From the NCBI GenBank assembly GCA_035578155.1, contig JAPWDM010000005.1, positions 33,318,108 through 33,382,107 of the forward strand: DNA of 64,000 nt. The letters run 5' to 3'. The position numbers and the translations under genes were made by a program. This DNA comes from Brachynemurus nebulosus. Lineage: Eukaryota; Arthropoda; Insecta; Neuroptera; Myrmeleontidae. The notes beneath the pieces were generated by a model. It searched no databases, was not told the origin of the DNA, and was given only the letters and a program-made list of their open reading frames with translations. Of the stretch, positions 1 to 13,095 are shown piece by piece (position 1 is the stretch's first letter; every line of letters begins with the position of its first letter).

Positions 1-1339
1 GAAAGTAACTTTCCACACGCAAATTGACAATAAAACACGCAAAATTTAATCAAAACACGCAAAGCCGCCTCTTAATTTTTCATTTAATAAATATTTCATA
101 ATTATTTTTATAGAAACCACCAACAAAGTAATTTAAACGATAATTCAGAAAAAAAGACGAACACTTAAAAAATTATTTCAAAAAATAATAAAAATGTCAA
201 AAATAGTGATAATAATAGAAAAAAGTATGTGAAATTCGTAATAAAAAATAGTATGTGGAACTCGTGCAGGATTGTCGATTGCCCGACTCAAGCGAATGAG
301 CGCACTCACTACGTTCGTGTGCATTCGACAATTTTCTGCACTTATTGCACAATATACTATTCTTTTAGCTTTACAATAATCACACTATATACACATAATT
401 TCATAAATACATAGATAATCTAAATACAGTCAACATAATATACACAATAATACAATAATACAATATAGCGGTTTTTACACAGCGAACAGAACAGACTGAT
501 TACGACGCCGGGCATTCCGACCAACACTGACTACGGAGTGGGGGATATTAAATAGTGGGAGAAAAGTGGAAGTAGATTTCGGTGGAAATAAATGAAGATA
601 CAAAATACATACATGAAGTTTATACATATTACATTGTATATATGTATTTATTGATTTAAATTTTGCCGTCTACTGGAGAAACAAATGCAGCAAACACAAA
701 TATACGTACATATGTATATCGCGACGTTATAATATTATGTTGAAAAGCATCATCGCATCGGCACGGCAAATATAACGACGTCGAGAACCAACCCAACCAC
801 CTACACCAGAGAGCAAAGCAGAGCGAAGTTGAGACAGAGTACATACACTACTGTGTGTGTCCGTTAATGTTTGGTATTAACGAGAGATAGAAAATGATTC
901 ACATATATATACCGCCACATATGCATTCAAAACAGCAGCAAGTGTTGTAGACGGGCGTATGTACATTGCAGACATTAATACTGCCACCAAGTGCAAAAAT
1001 TATCGAACACCTCCAATTTGGCACGTTCTTCCGATTTAAAGTACCCCGTGTTTATGTGTATTATCTGTGTCTGTAGGTCTGATATAAGATTAGAAAATTT
1101 GATTTTATGCTTCCCATTATTGTATAAAATAAAACAATCATCTATGTATAGGCATATTTGGAAGAATGTAATACAGGATAAACTGTTTTTATGCGGTGGA
1201 TATGTACCAATCCTTCAAACGAATAAATAGCTTAAACGCTACTAAAATCTATATCTATACATATAATAAAACTGTAACGAGACCATTTTCGTATATGGAA
1301 CATTTTTTGAAAATTGTACTGGTAATGTAAATTTAGTTA
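1..1339. other. non-coding upstream sequence
   Basis: The first 70 bases contain three to four spaced copies of ACACGCAAA. The stretch 440-960 is less AT-biased, with AGAGAGCAAAGCAGAGCGAAG around 810-830. It could be a leader or regulatory segment, but I see no convincing exon. Short frames here have no family resemblance. A fragment near 1177-1211 shares the motif TTTTTATGCGGTGGAT with the repeat at 1340-2012. Confidence 0.4.
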
Positions 1340-2012
1340 TCAATATAGATATCAAAACAGCAATTTTTAAAATTTTTGTCTGTCTGTCTGTTCACGTATC
1401 ACACAAAAACTACTGGACGAATTTTAATGAAATTTGGTGTGATGATAACTTATTATGTGGGTCAACATCTTAGATACCTTTTACTCCGGAAAAATGTCAC
1501 ATTCCCAAAAACCATTTTGAGTATGTGCACACATTACGCAAAAATTATTGAACGAACTTTTATGAAATTTGATCAGTTCGCTCCTAATTGTAAAAAAAAA
1601 ACTTGTTTTTATGCGGTGGATCGGGACCGCCATAAGAAAGTTTCATAGAAAATACAGTCATATAACTCAAAACCTCATGATTCCCCTAAAAATTGGTTCC
1701 CTAAACGAAATAGGTAATTATTTCACATGGGAACATTTTTAAATATTTATAATATTGTAAAAATTGCAATTCATACATATGCAAAGAAATTGAATGATAC
1801 TATAATTTATATAATTACGTAATGTGAAGATAAAATACTTAGAAACAATCTATAGCTAACCTTATCGCAGGTTAATGTTCAAATTTCTTATTTCTCCTTA
1901 CAATACTTACTCATAATACATTTTGATGGGCTTTAAAAAAAAAAAAAACAACAGCAATAGCATAAAAAAAGTCTCACTAAAAAATACTTCATAAAAGGAG
2001 GTTATGCTGTAT
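1340..2012 (+). repeat. dispersed repeat family R3, copy 1
   Basis: The copy opens with a (GTCT)n-like run and a segment reading CTACTGGACGAATTTTAATG, a type of text common in insect non-autonomous elements. A small hairpin motif follows, TTTTTATGCGGTGGATCGGG (1595-1640), then an AT-rich body ending near GGTTATGCTGTAT. The second half is recognisably repeated at 11420-11935 and 23690-23960. No coding capacity is seen. A Helitron-related origin is possible but unproven. Confidence 0.55.
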
Positions 2013-4379
2013 AGGCACTTAAACATTTTAAGCCAGAAAACAATTTTTTCGCTTCGAAAACTATTAAGCTGAGGAAAATCCCGACGAATTTAGAAGATCA
2101 AATGGGATGGACGATGTTTTTTCACACAATTTAAGCCACATCTTTGTAACGAATTTACCGAAAAAAGAATTCCGAAAGTATGTTTAGAATCCACAAAAAT
2201 AGTTCTTTTAGACGCTTGTGCCAAATTTACCTCCCGCAATGAAAATATTTATTCTAGCATCATATCAAATTCCTGATTGGTACGTTAGACAGTTTTGTGA
2301 GGAAAACGTCTGTAAGCCACCAACCGACAGACACAAGAATGATCTGGTGATGAACGGAATCCTAAAAATGATATATCATGTAAATATGTTTATGGAGGAA
2401 CCTGTAATACTGATAAAACGATACGGTATTCTGAACGACATTTTAAAATAATCAGTTATTTCGTAATCATAAACCTAGTAAGTCCCTCGCATACGATTCT
2501 AAGGACTATATTCGATAAAAACGAAAGTTATGAAAAAAACAAAACAGGCATTATAATTACCTGTAATTTGTACCACTGCAGTCTGTGTCTTTTTTTACAT
2601 GAGGGATCACTAGTGTGACCGCCTGGGAAGAAGGTGATTTTTGGGAATTTTTTTTAAGAAAACTACTGTATGCATTGTTTTAATATTTTAAGGATATATT
2701 CGTTGACATATAATAAATTCATAATAAAATTTTTGGACAAAAAAATTGAAAATTCATTGAGTTATTCGCGATCTCCCAAGGCTCCAAAAAGAAAAAAAAA
2801 TCACCCACTGCTGCAGTGATAGCGACCTTCACAGTGCCTGAAATAAACAAAAAAAACAAAAAGCCTATTAAACTCAATCGAAAAAAAAAAGTTAAAATTT
2901 AACAAAATGGCGGAGTTTTAAAAAAGGTTTCAAATTTTGCGCGAAAATTTGATGATTTTTGGCCTGCAACAATTACATTTTTTATTCGATTGGAAAACTG
3001 GAGGTTCATGGCATGAAGAAACATATATAAAAGAAGCTGCAATAAAAATCAAATCAATCGGATGATTTGTCTTCGAGTTATAACTGCGGCAAATTTGAAA
3101 AATGTAGTTTTTCTTTACTTTTTAGTTTTAATCACTGAGAATTTTTACTAAAATTATTTACGATGTACTCCCTATAACGGTCATAGTAAAACTAGATGAC
3201 TCGTTTAAATCTAGCTCGTTTAAGGGTCTAGCTTCTCCACAACATGTGACTGTCAGCCACGTCCAGAAACTCCCGAACTATCAATCTTCATACTTTTCTC
3301 AATACCTCAAGGTTAACAATGAAAGTCAGAATCCAGTCTTCGGATGGCTGTAACTCAAAAACTATTTCAGATATACCTACAATAGAAATTTTAGTATGTT
3401 ATTTTCAAAGGTATAGACTATCGAAGCATGCAAAAAAAATTTTCTAATTTTTTCAAAATGTTACACTAATGGTCCCCCTTAAATGGCCAAGTACAAAGTA
3501 CAAATTGCATGAAAATGAAACAATAAATTTCGTCTATACATATTCTGACTCACGAATAACCAACATTATACTAAATTGGTTCTTCACAGCGCTTTCGCCA
3601 TTGCATCGTTTTTCGAGATTTTTCAAATATGATTTTCGTAAGCGATATAGTCCGGTGGTCATTATCATTCATTGTCCATCAGATCAGAATTTTTTCTGAT
3701 TCGGAATTTTTTCTAATGTAACAGTATCAACTACCTCAACCCACTGAGCGAGGAGCAGATTCTAAAAACCGGTTTACAAAAGTCCAGTTACAACGCTGTC
3801 TATGAATGGACCAAGAATTTGAAAGCTTAACTATATAAATTATGTGTTTTTTTTCTACAGTAGTTGTCGGCCGCAGATGAATTGATTAATTTTATTTTTG
3901 TTACTTACTGTATTTGCGAACAAAATTAATGTGAATATGACTTGCTTAATATAAACTGATATTACACTTCTCCGACTGCTATGCTGTTCGGTGGGTTTTG
4001 TTGTATTTTCTGTATAAATACGAATACTGCTGGTATTGTTTGATCAATTAAAGTGCATTGTATTGATTTTATAATTATTGATGAACACCAATGAAAAAAA
4101 TATATTTATTTATTTTTTATTAAATTCTCTACAACACTTAATTTTTAAATTTTAATAAAAAAGAAAGATAATTTTTTATCTGCAATATGATTTTTGTGAG
4201 ATAATTTTATTTTTTTTTTTAAATTAAAAAATTACTCGAAATGTTTTAAAATACAAAAAATTTCCTTAAAATTGAAATTTTTAATAATTCTTAGAATTTG
4301 AGGCGTATCTGAAAATTAAAGTAACATTTTTAAACTGTTTACAAAGTTTTTAGTAAATTTTCAAATAGCAAATACAGCT
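2013..4379. other. AT-rich non-coding stretch
   Basis: I see no supported gene. An imperfect inverted similarity around 2600-2640 and 2790-2830 (GGTGATTTTT against AAAAAATCACC) suggests an old miniature element but is too degraded to delimit. Confidence 0.4.
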
Positions 4380-4864
4380 ACTACCTACAGTCACTATTAT
4401 GACGCGACTGTAACCCGACACTATGATAGAAATTTGGGACCTATATATATATAAACTCTCGAGCGAAACTTCCTGTCTGGAAGTCTAGAGATCTTGGATG
4501 AGTTTTTTAGCCAGACACGTTCGGTACGTAATTTTTTGGACATTTTTCGCGAAAAAAAAAAATTTTTTGCCGAAATTTACCCAAGTTAAAAAGTTTTTGC
4601 GACATTTTTTACACCGTTGCGTTGGAAAGAGGAGAAAAAATCACATGAAAGAGGTTTTTGAACAATTATTCCATGTCAAATAATTTTCAGGTGCCAAAAA
4701 AGCACCTAATTTTCGTTATGTATAGCTAATGCTGCGAAAATGGGTATTTTATTATTTTGCGAAGCACCTGTACGCCATGTCGGCCAGTATCTCGCTGCTT
4801 TTTAGAAAACTTTGCCTTCTGTGTTTTTACATAATTATTCTCAGAGGTTAAATTGCCACGTAAA
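4380..4864 (+). repeat. dispersed repeat family R2, copy 1
   Basis: This copy shares an ordered set of motifs with 5242-5625 and 32605-33620: CTATTATGACGCGACT, then CCAGACACGT, a TTTTTTGC-rich block, TTTTTTACACC, GAGGAGAAAAAAT, and finally GCTGCGA near a GTATTTTATT. The order is conserved while spacing drifts, as expected for old copies of one transposon. No protein is seen. Family unknown. Confidence 0.6.
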
Positions 4865-4866
4865 TA

Positions 4867-5239
4867 CAGTCGACTCTCGTTAATTTGAAACTCGAGGGAC
4901 TCTTAAAATATTACGAATGATAGAGAGGTTCGAATTATCGCATATAACAATTTTAATTTTTTAAGCATTTGCGATGAATGAACTTGAATTTGTCTCAAAA
5001 TGTATTTACAATCTTTCTGTCTCTTTCTCTCTGCAACTTTGAATTGTGGAGTGTTTGACGCCTTGGAATTAACGCGTCGTTTTGTTACGTAACAATGATT
5101 TTTTCGTTCGAATTACCAAGTATATAAAAATGTATTGTTTTAGTTCGAAATATAAAGAGATTTTGTAGGGAACTCGTGATACCTTTGAATTATAGAGAGT
5201 TTCGAATTATCGCAGGTTTGAATTAACGAGAGTCTACTG
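4867..5239. mobile_element. pogo-like miniature inverted-repeat element
   Basis: The left end is CAGTCGACTCTCGTTAATTT and the right end is its near complement, ending ACGAGAGTCTACTG. Both are bordered by TA (4865-4866 and 5240-5241). CAGT termini and a TA duplication are hallmarks of the pogo/Tigger branch of Tc1-mariner elements. Inner arms also pair (TTCGAATTATCGCA appears in both halves). At 373 bp with no transposase it is non-autonomous. It sits between two R2 copies. Confidence 0.75.
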
Positions 5240-5241
5240 TA

Positions 5242-5625
5242 AATGACGTAGTAAATCATCTGAAACCGATAAAATTGAATATACATGTATTTTAAAATTT
5301 TATGGTTTTAGCGAATTTCCAGAATGGAATTCAGCTATTACAGCCACTATCATGACGCGACTTGAACCCTGAGTTCTTCAACCAGACACGTCGGATGCCA
5401 GGAACATGGTTTTTGTTCTTGCAAAAAATTAGTTTTTTGCCAAAATTTCCACTTATTCAAAAATTTTTGTGAAATTTTTTACACCATTTAAACGAGAAGA
5501 AAAAATTACATAAAAAAGGTCTTTAAACTATTCTTCTATGTCAACTAGTTTCCGAGAAAAACTAATTTTATAAATGGAAATTCGCTATCTTATGCAGGAT
5601 GCTGCGACAGGCGTATTTTATTATT
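5242..5625 (+). repeat. dispersed repeat family R2, copy 2
   Basis: This is a second, diverged copy of the 4380-4864 repeat in the same orientation. CATGACGCGACTTGAACCC, CCAGACACGTCGGATGCC and GATGCTGCGACAGGCGTATT are clear landmarks; the last recurs near 33560. The two copies look like a tandem pair separated by the pogo-like insertion. Confidence 0.6.
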
Positions 5626-6708
5626 GATTAATGATACATGAACAAAAAATTTCACGTCAATTTTACAAATTCCACAGGTTTTAAGGATGTCCACTGTGAA
5701 CTTGAAAGAAACGTTGTCGACTAAACAATTCCGTAACTCCTGAATCATTTGTAGGTGTTCCTTAAAAAAATGATGATTTTTTTGCAAAATTTTCAAACCG
5801 ACTTTGCCGAAAGTTGCTAATTTTTCCTCACTTAATCGATATCATTAGCTTAAGGAGAATAGTTGAGGTCTTCCGAAACTCTGCTTTCGTATGTGATAGC
5901 ATCATCACTTTCACTGATATCAAAAGTTCAAGTTTGTTTAGTTGCAAATAACTCATCAAAAAATAATTTTAGATATTTACATGGATAAAATTAAATTAGC
6001 TAAGCTCTAAAAAATATACGCACAATTCGTTTCAATTTTTTTTTCGTCGATTATCCCCTAAAAAAAACCTTTTGAATTTTAGCATTAAAAATTAGACACT
6101 TGAATCTTTAAAATTCTTCTTCCAAAGTCATTACCGCACTGTTCATAACTGACAACCTCTTCAAGAAAGGGCGACAATTTCAAAAAAAAAAATCTTAGTG
6201 TTCTTTTAATTTTTTTATAAGTATACGATGGTGGAGGCGCCGACAAAAGAGATTTAAATTGAAAGTAATCAGGGTACTAATAATTTCTTTTTTAAATTTT
6301 TGATACAATCAGTTTGGATTAATGTTTAATAAATTCCAATAAAAAATATACTGTCAATGAGGGATGACCCACAAGTTCCTCGTACTGGTACATAACAGAT
6401 TTTTATCTAATCTTCAAAGCGATCTTGTGCACAGCTTGTTAACTTTTGTTTACTCGGCTATATAACCACGCAAATTACCTACAATAAGACTGATTGCATA
6501 GTTTCTTGTTTTTGTTTTTTTAATATCAAATCAATCCGTAGAAAAAATTTTAGAAATCAATAGATTGATGTTTCGAACTATTAAATAATTGATGTTTCTT
6601 GATGTTTCGAACTATTAAATAATTGCAGAAAAATTACAATTGAAAGTTTTTTATCTTTATAATTCAAGTTTTTTATTTTTATAGTATAACAAGGACAACA
6701 AGACCCAA

Positions 6709-6854
6709 ATAGATTTGTCCCGTTAGATGGGTCAAATCGAATACTATGCTCTGCCGTAAAAATGAATCTAGATCTAGAACAAATATTCTTAAAACATAAG
6801 ATTTACATCAGAAGACTTGCACTCCAACAGGACCCATCTAACGGGACAAGTCCA
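6709..6854. mobile_element. small hairpin element with 22-24 bp terminal inverted repeats
   Basis: GATTTGTCCCGTTAGATGGG at the left is matched by its complement at the right, CCCATCTAACGGGACAAG. About 100 AT-rich bases separate them. The size and structure fit a MITE. I do not recognise the family. Confidence 0.6.
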
Positions 6855-7829
6855 TTCCATGTATCTAGTGTTAACAAATTTTACGGTTACGCATGCAAGG
6901 TAACTCTCACTAGGTAACACTCTGACTGTACTGAAATTTAGAGTCTAGCCCTTAGATACTCTCAAAATTTGAGCAAAATGGGATTTTACGTTAGCGCCGT
7001 GACTACCGTTACTCCAGTTACGAAGAAATTCATACGGGACCACCAAATCTAAGAACCAAACTGCACTATTTCATCAAAAACCATTGAATAGTTCCGAAAT
7101 TATGCCACTTGGTGGAATCATTGGATACACAGACGAACAGATACTAAAACACTAAAATGGATGTAAACATTTTCATTTTGGAAAAAAAACATATTTCAAA
7201 AGAGATCACAATTCTTCCGCTACTTTAGTAGTCTCGGAAGCAAAAATTAATAACAATGTAGATCGGAACACTTTTGTTTTTATTTGTGAAAATTTGTAAA
7301 ATTGCGTTTATTTATAACGAAAAGTGGCTATAGAAAATTTATCCACGTGTTAATTCAATTCTTGCTGTTACATAATATGTATTGATAATACCTATTGTTT
7401 TTATTTGTGAACAAAATTATTATTGGTAAACTAGAACCAAAATACAAATGAATACGAAATACACAATATTTTGATATAAATTTTATCAAAAAATATATAT
7501 CATCACACACGTTCGGATTGAATTAAAGGTGTAAGTAGCCTTTGGGCTATACAAGTAGGTATTAAATGGCTGCGTATTCATCGAACATAAATAATCTTTG
7601 TGGTTTATTTCAAAATAACCTGGTTATATGTATACCTCGGATTATTTACATATTAAATATATGTATACAAGTACAGTGACTCACAAAAAGAATTCGATAA
7701 CTTTACAAAAACAGACGGTATTCTTATTCTAATCTAGAAATTTAAAACTATCGTTTCTCTTGTTTTGCATTTTAAGCCTTTATAAGAATCAAAGGCTTAA
7801 CTACGATGGAGTAGGTCAACCGATGGCAA

Positions 7830-8035
7830 CCGCTTCAAGGCGCATGGAAAAAAGAGGCGCAATAGGAAAAAAAAATAGGGCGCAACAAAGGGAAATTTAA
7901 GAGAAAGAAAGTCTGGCAAATTTTTTTTTGCCACCTCTCCAGATTTTTGGGAAAAAGTAGACGCCTAGGAAGGCGTTTGGTTAAAGTCGCTCCAGGGCAC
8001 AAAATTTGTAATTAGGCTCTGATACGAGTATGTTT
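7830..8035 (+). repeat. dispersed repeat family R4, copy 1
   Basis: The segment resembles 19150-19320 in the same orientation. Shared landmarks in order are a run of T followed by GCCAC, TTTTTGGGAAAA-GTAGAC, AGGAAG-C-TTTGG, AAATCGCT/AAAGTCGCTCCAGG, and AATTTGTAATTAGGCTCTG. Identity is partial. This is an old transposon fragment of unknown class. Confidence 0.5.
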
Positions 8036-9478
8036 TCAAAAGAAAATTTTGTAATTCCCAATATTTATAAAAATTAAAGCTATTTAATTGAGGCAGTAAT
8101 TACGTCACGCCAGGTTGAATTAGACCATAATCTACGCATAGAGTCCAAATATCTAGGAACTGCTTTTTTCCAGCTGTTTAACATAAAATCTTGAGCCTTA
8201 TCTAACCGATTGTCTTCAAATTTGATAGCAATCTTCAAAAGATGTTTCTCGATGATCAAGAACTACTTTTTTATTATTTTAAGAAAATTAAAAATTTTGA
8301 GGAAAATGCCTTTTTATTAATCCCCCCTCTTCTCTTTAGTTTCAACCATATAGCGACGTTAATTTGTATCAAGAAACTGTTCATGGGTGGTAGTAAATTT
8401 TTTTTTTTAATCTGCAAAAATAAGTTCGAAATGCGTGTGTCAAGACTAAAGTATCGCCTAAATTGTCTGCCTTCTCTTCAAATACTCCAGATTTGGATTT
8501 TTTCCATAGCATTTTCAAGGTATACAGTCTTCCTGTAATTATTTTAAACTATAATATATAATTTGAAATTAATAGACAGGGAATTTAATTAAAAAGTGTA
8601 GATATACTTTATAAAATAACACGGTTTAATTGGCGCTTTAATTTAAAATAAAAAGTAATTATTCTTTAAGAGTGTCTATTAAGTTACTTAGATAAAAATC
8701 AAATTGTCTTAACGTGAAATTACCATACATGAAATGTAATGTTTGATGTATTGCTTGCCCAGGAACTGAAGGTATTTAATGCAACGCCACCTTAGAATCT
8801 GTCTTTGTCTGTATATCGTTTTCGTATGTAAAGTAAGAGAGATAAATTAAAAATTATTTCCTTTACTCCTTTGTCCGCTTTTAAAACTGCCGTGAGTTAA
8901 CGTACAAACAATATATTGTACAAACCATAAGTTTCATTCAAAAATTAAAAAATAATTTATTACAAAAGAAAAAAAATTAAATATTTTAAATATAATTATT
9001 TTAATTGTCGGTACCCATTACGTACTAATCCAGGCACTAGCTTTTATTATACGAGACTTCTCTTGTGTGGTGTTTGAAATTGTGACATCAAGTTTAGAAA
9101 AATTTTAGAAAATTTAATTTGTAAAAATTTCAATTTTTTCAACAAAATTGTTTTCGACAACTTTCCCTAAAAATGTACCCATCTACCCCTAAAATCACAA
9201 AATAAATTTTGAATATCTATAGCATCTAAATGGATTGGGGTGTGTCTTGGACTATTACTCATAAATGCTTGTATATCAATCCCTTAACAGTTGCTGCGTC
9301 TACCTCAGTAGGTTTCAAAAAATAACAACAGGACGGGAAAGTCCTACAGCTGCATTGTCAGCTTTTACTGCGTATAATCTATAATTATTTAATTTAAGAA
9401 ATTTAAAAACATTCAAATACTTTGTGGTACATATTACTTCTCGTAAATAGTCCTCCACTAAAAAAATGTATGTATGTA

Positions 9479-11011
9479 GGGGAGGGTGGGGATGTTTGGG
9501 ACAATTTTCAGTGATTATTTTTTCTACGTCTTATAATTTTAGCTTAAAGAACCAGAACAATTGCAAATGGTAAAGTAACTTTTCAGCTATATTGTGATAT
9601 TTTTCTTAAAGTTAAAATAATAAAAATTTGAATTAAAATAACAATTTTCTTAAAGTATATCAAATGTCCCAATCCTCCCTACCCTGGGGAGGTTTGGGAC
9701 TGTGCTCGGGGAGGTTTGGTATATATAATAAAACTAAAAGATATCACTCAAAATCTTTGTATTTTTGCATTACTAAAGTAATTGAAATTAAATTAACAAT
9801 AGTTTAGGCATTAGAAACTAAAATAATAATAATAACATAATTATTTGATTGTAAAACAGTCAAGTTCATGAAAAATTTTATAACTAAATCCCGCTACATG
9901 ATGTCTTTCTTCCAAAAAATTCAGGTTTTTAATTACATGGAAAGGTTACTATTTACAAAAAATACTTATTGGCTGACAAAACACATATCTCAATCTGTCC
10001 CTTGTCATTGAAATTCTCGGAACTGGTAAAATTCCTAACACACTTTCAATTCTCATAACAGATATGTCTTCTTCTTGAGTAATGAAAGTTTTCTTTGATG
10101 AATCAATACATTTGAGGGACATAACACTGACTTCTATTTCTTCAGAAGGCGCATCTTCATCAGGTGGTCTTTGTACAATACAGGCATACCTATATTTAGT
10201 AGAGAGTCTTGCTCCTCCCTTGAACTCCACCAAAACAAATGTGCCGTGTTTCAAATCTTTCGGTTGAAAGTCTGAAAGATCAGCATACTCTTCATCTGAA
10301 ACATTCAGAATACTTTCACCAGAGGAAATGTCTGACGAACTCTCTAATGAGCTGTCAATGTTTTCAATTTTCTTCTGTTTTTTCTTTTTGATCTGGTTGG
10401 TAAATTTCCGAAAAATTATAGGTTTTTTCAGTTATTGACGAATATAGTTTTATTAAACGTTTAAAAATGAAAATATTTTCTTACATTTTAAGGTTATTTT
10501 GTTACAGATTCAGTTAAAAAAAAACATGTAAGCTTATTTGAGAGTGTATTATATAACATACAATCTCGCAAGCTTACATGATTTTTCTCTAGGGAGGTTC
10601 GGGACACTGTCCCAAACCTCCCAACATGAGCTGTCCCAAACCTCCCAAATGTGCCTGTTAAGTTAAAATGTGTTCTAAAATCATAACCTTAAAAAGATAA
10701 AGCTGTTTTGTTCATTAAAATAAACCTTAATGATGTGGTCATTTGATAAATAATTTACACTTACTTGATGATGTAAAATGAAGATAGAGTGAATTGAAAC
10801 TTCGGGTTGAAAAACCCAGACTTTTTGAGGAAAAATCACAGTTTTCTCAATGACAGCAGCGTCTTCCAATTTAACTTCATGGAAGTCAAGGTACACTAAT
10901 ATTGAAGTTAGTCCTTCATTCTGGAGGGAAATTGGCTCACTGCAGCCAACGTAACAAAATAAAATGAAGGTGTCCCAAACCTCCCACGTCCCAAACATCC
11001 CCACTCTCCCC
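9479..11011 (-). mobile_element. decayed DNA transposon (pogo/Tigger-like) with transposase remnant
   Basis: The ends form inverted repeats: GGGGAGGGTGGGGATGTTTG at the left, and the complement of CCCCACTCTCCCC with ACATCCCC at the right. TA flanks both (9477-9478 and 11012-11013). Internally, copies of the end-like motif GGGAGGTTTGGGAC occur in both orientations near 9690-9720, 10590-10650 and 10975. A minus-strand frame (9949-10431) looks like the C-terminal tail of a transposase. The 1533-bp length is too short for a full transposase, so the element is internally deleted. The TA target and text of the ends suggest Tc1-mariner/pogo; the family is inferred. Confidence 0.7.
9949..10431 (-). 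pseudogene. C-terminal remnant of a DNA-transposon protein
   Basis: The open frame follows a stop at 10432-10434, has no ATG and covers about 160 codons. It reads a lysine-rich stretch (QIKKKKQKK), an acidic serine segment (SSLESSSDISSGES) and then a compact domain beginning KHGTFVLVEFKGG. I associate this acidic-linker-plus-FVLVxF arrangement with C-termini of insect pogo/Tigger-type transposases. No DDE catalytic block or DNA-binding domain is present, so it cannot be functional. The name is a memory-based judgement. Confidence 0.5.
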
Positions 11012-11419
11012 TACTAGAAATTAAATAAAAATTTATTTAGTGAGATGTATTTGTTGTGTATTTTTATTATTATATACGCGTCCTTGATACATGAATTGTC
11101 TTTAACCACGAGCAATTAAAAATAATTATCCAATTTATTTCATGTACATTAGCATATGTACACTAAGTACAAATGTATGGTATGAAAAAAAAAATTGAAA
11201 AAAAGCGTGTTTGCTTTTTTGTAAATGTAATTAGATGATATTTTATATTTCAAAAAATTTAATTGAAACTTTTTATTTTCAAATTTAATTAATTATTTTT
11301 ATATTTAATTTTAAATCGTACATAATTTTATACATAGATGTATAGATGTATGTGTCAATTTAATTAATGTGTTGCAGTATTTGTCAAAATATTGCTTTGA
11401 AAGGATAGAAATATATTTT
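11012..11419. other. AT-rich spacer
   Basis: The target TA of the preceding element is followed by A/T-rich sequence. No feature was recognised. Confidence 0.4.
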
Positions 11420-11935
11420 ATCCTATTTTTGTACGGTGGATAGGCACCGCATAAAAAAGATCGCACAAAAAAGATATACTTAAAAACTTCATAAATAGCT
11501 ATAAAATGTATAGTTCGATCCAGAACTTTTTTATGCGGTGGATCGGGACCGCATAAAAAAAGTTTCATCAAAAAAACATAACTCAAAACGCTAAAAACTT
11601 AGAATTTTCCTTAGAAGTTGCTTTTGTGAACATGATAAAGCATGAATTTACACGTAGAAACATTCTATTTAATTTTTATAATATTATGAAAATTGTGAAA
11701 AATACATCTGTGAAAAAGCTAAATGATGCAATAACTTATATTCTATTGCAGTGTACTGATTAAATGCTTAAAAATTATTAAAAAGTATGTTTATCAAAAA
11801 TAGTTATTATAGTTAACGTTTAAGTTTCTTACTTTCTCTTGATTTTGATTCACATTACGCATTTTAATGACCATTTTTATTTTAAAAAAATCGCACTAAA
11901 GAGGACTACATAAAAAAAGGTTTAGCTGTATTTGT
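11420..11935 (+). repeat. dispersed repeat family R3, copy 2
   Basis: The segment carries two copies of the hairpin motif (GTACGGTGGATAGGCACCGC near 11431 and TTATGCGGTGGATCGGGACC near 11530), each followed by an A-rich stretch. It then tracks the body of the 1340-2012 copy through to the AAAAAAAGGTTTAGCTGTAT end. The double motif suggests a local duplication. Confidence 0.55.
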
Positions 11936-13095
11936 TCTCAATTATAAAAATTAGATTTTTCAAGTTTTTCCTTTTTTACGAAAAACTGTAGCAACATGAA
12001 AAATGAACTAGATCATGGATCTCCAAGTAAATTTTACAATTTTTACTTTTGAAAATTTTTATTTTTTTTAAAAGTAATATTTAAAAATATAATATTAAAG
12101 GAAACCTAATAATGTCATCAAATATTTCACCTTTTTAAAAATATAGGAAACCAAATTTTCATCAGTCAAATAAAAAAAAAAACCATGCTAGAAAATGAAT
12201 AAAATTTTCATTCAAACTATATCATTTCTTGTTTTTCCTTATTTATTTATTTATTTATTTTGCCTATACCTTACCATAAATGTTAGTTCTCAGCTTTTCT
12301 CTTAAAGATTATATTTTGCTTTAAGAAAAAAATAGAAAAACGAATTATCACATAATTGATATTCAAGTATGATGTGTAAATAATTTAGTTAAATAATATT
12401 CATCTATTTTTTTTTTAAAAACTGTAAAAAGGTATATTTAAATATCTTAAACATTATTCCGAAAATTGTGAAAAATTCCAGCTACTGAGGAATGTACTGG
12501 GTAAATTTTTGAATTATATTATTTTTTGGTGAATATATCAAATTCATAAACCAACTACCAACAAATTTATCATAATTTTTTATACAAAATAAATTACAGT
12601 ATGAACACCGTTTCTCAATTTATCATATTTATTATTATTTTTCATGAGAATAACTAAATAACAGTGTCTGATTTTATGATAATGGACACTGTCGATTATT
12701 TTAATTTTTATTAAAATTATTCAAATACTTCAGAAGTTTGCATACTTATTATACTATTCATTAATTTAATTTAATTTAATTCTATTTAAAATAAATAATA
12801 CAGTTAACAAAAGTATCTGCTGCATATACAATGTAATAATGAACATAAGAGGGATGGATGTATTTATTATATGTGATGAAAAAATTTAACAAGTTTAAAT
12901 AAATATTCAAACAAAACAAATATATCATTATTATATGCTATTGGTACAATGTTTTACAAAGTATCACAATATCACTTATTAGTAAAATTGTAGTAATTTG
13001 AGAGGGTCAGTTTTTCTATTTTACCATTCGAAAATATAAAACATAGTCTATAAAACTCTTAAACAATTAGAGTAGGAACATTAATTTTTAACAAA
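11936..13095. other. AT-rich non-coding stretch
   Basis: It includes short simple repeats: ATTT units at 12239-12262 and TTTAA units at 12761-12782. No gene or mobile element end was recognised. Confidence 0.4.

Larger units (their letters stand above)
5626..9478. other. AT-rich non-coding stretch with small repeats
   Basis: I see no supported gene. Apart from the hairpin element at 6709-6854 and the repeat at 7830-8035, the sequence is A/T runs and short open frames without family resemblance. A CAGTGACTCACAAAAAG motif preceded by TA at about 7674 resembles one end of a mariner-type element. No partner end was found. Confidence 0.4.

Noticed and set aside
2218..2451. 77-codon frame just after an R3 repeat
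   Set aside because: It looks slightly more protein-like than its neighbours, but no family was recognised and no exon signals fit.
7674..7710. Possible mariner-type end TACAGTGACTCACAAAAAG
   Set aside because: No partner end was found in either direction.
8242..8538. 98-codon frame rich in Phe, Leu and Ile
   Set aside because: Its composition is that expected from random AT-rich sequence, and there is no family resemblance.
10681..11004. 107-codon minus-strand frame
   Set aside because: It begins in the terminal repeat of the 9479-11011 element and has no recognisable domain.
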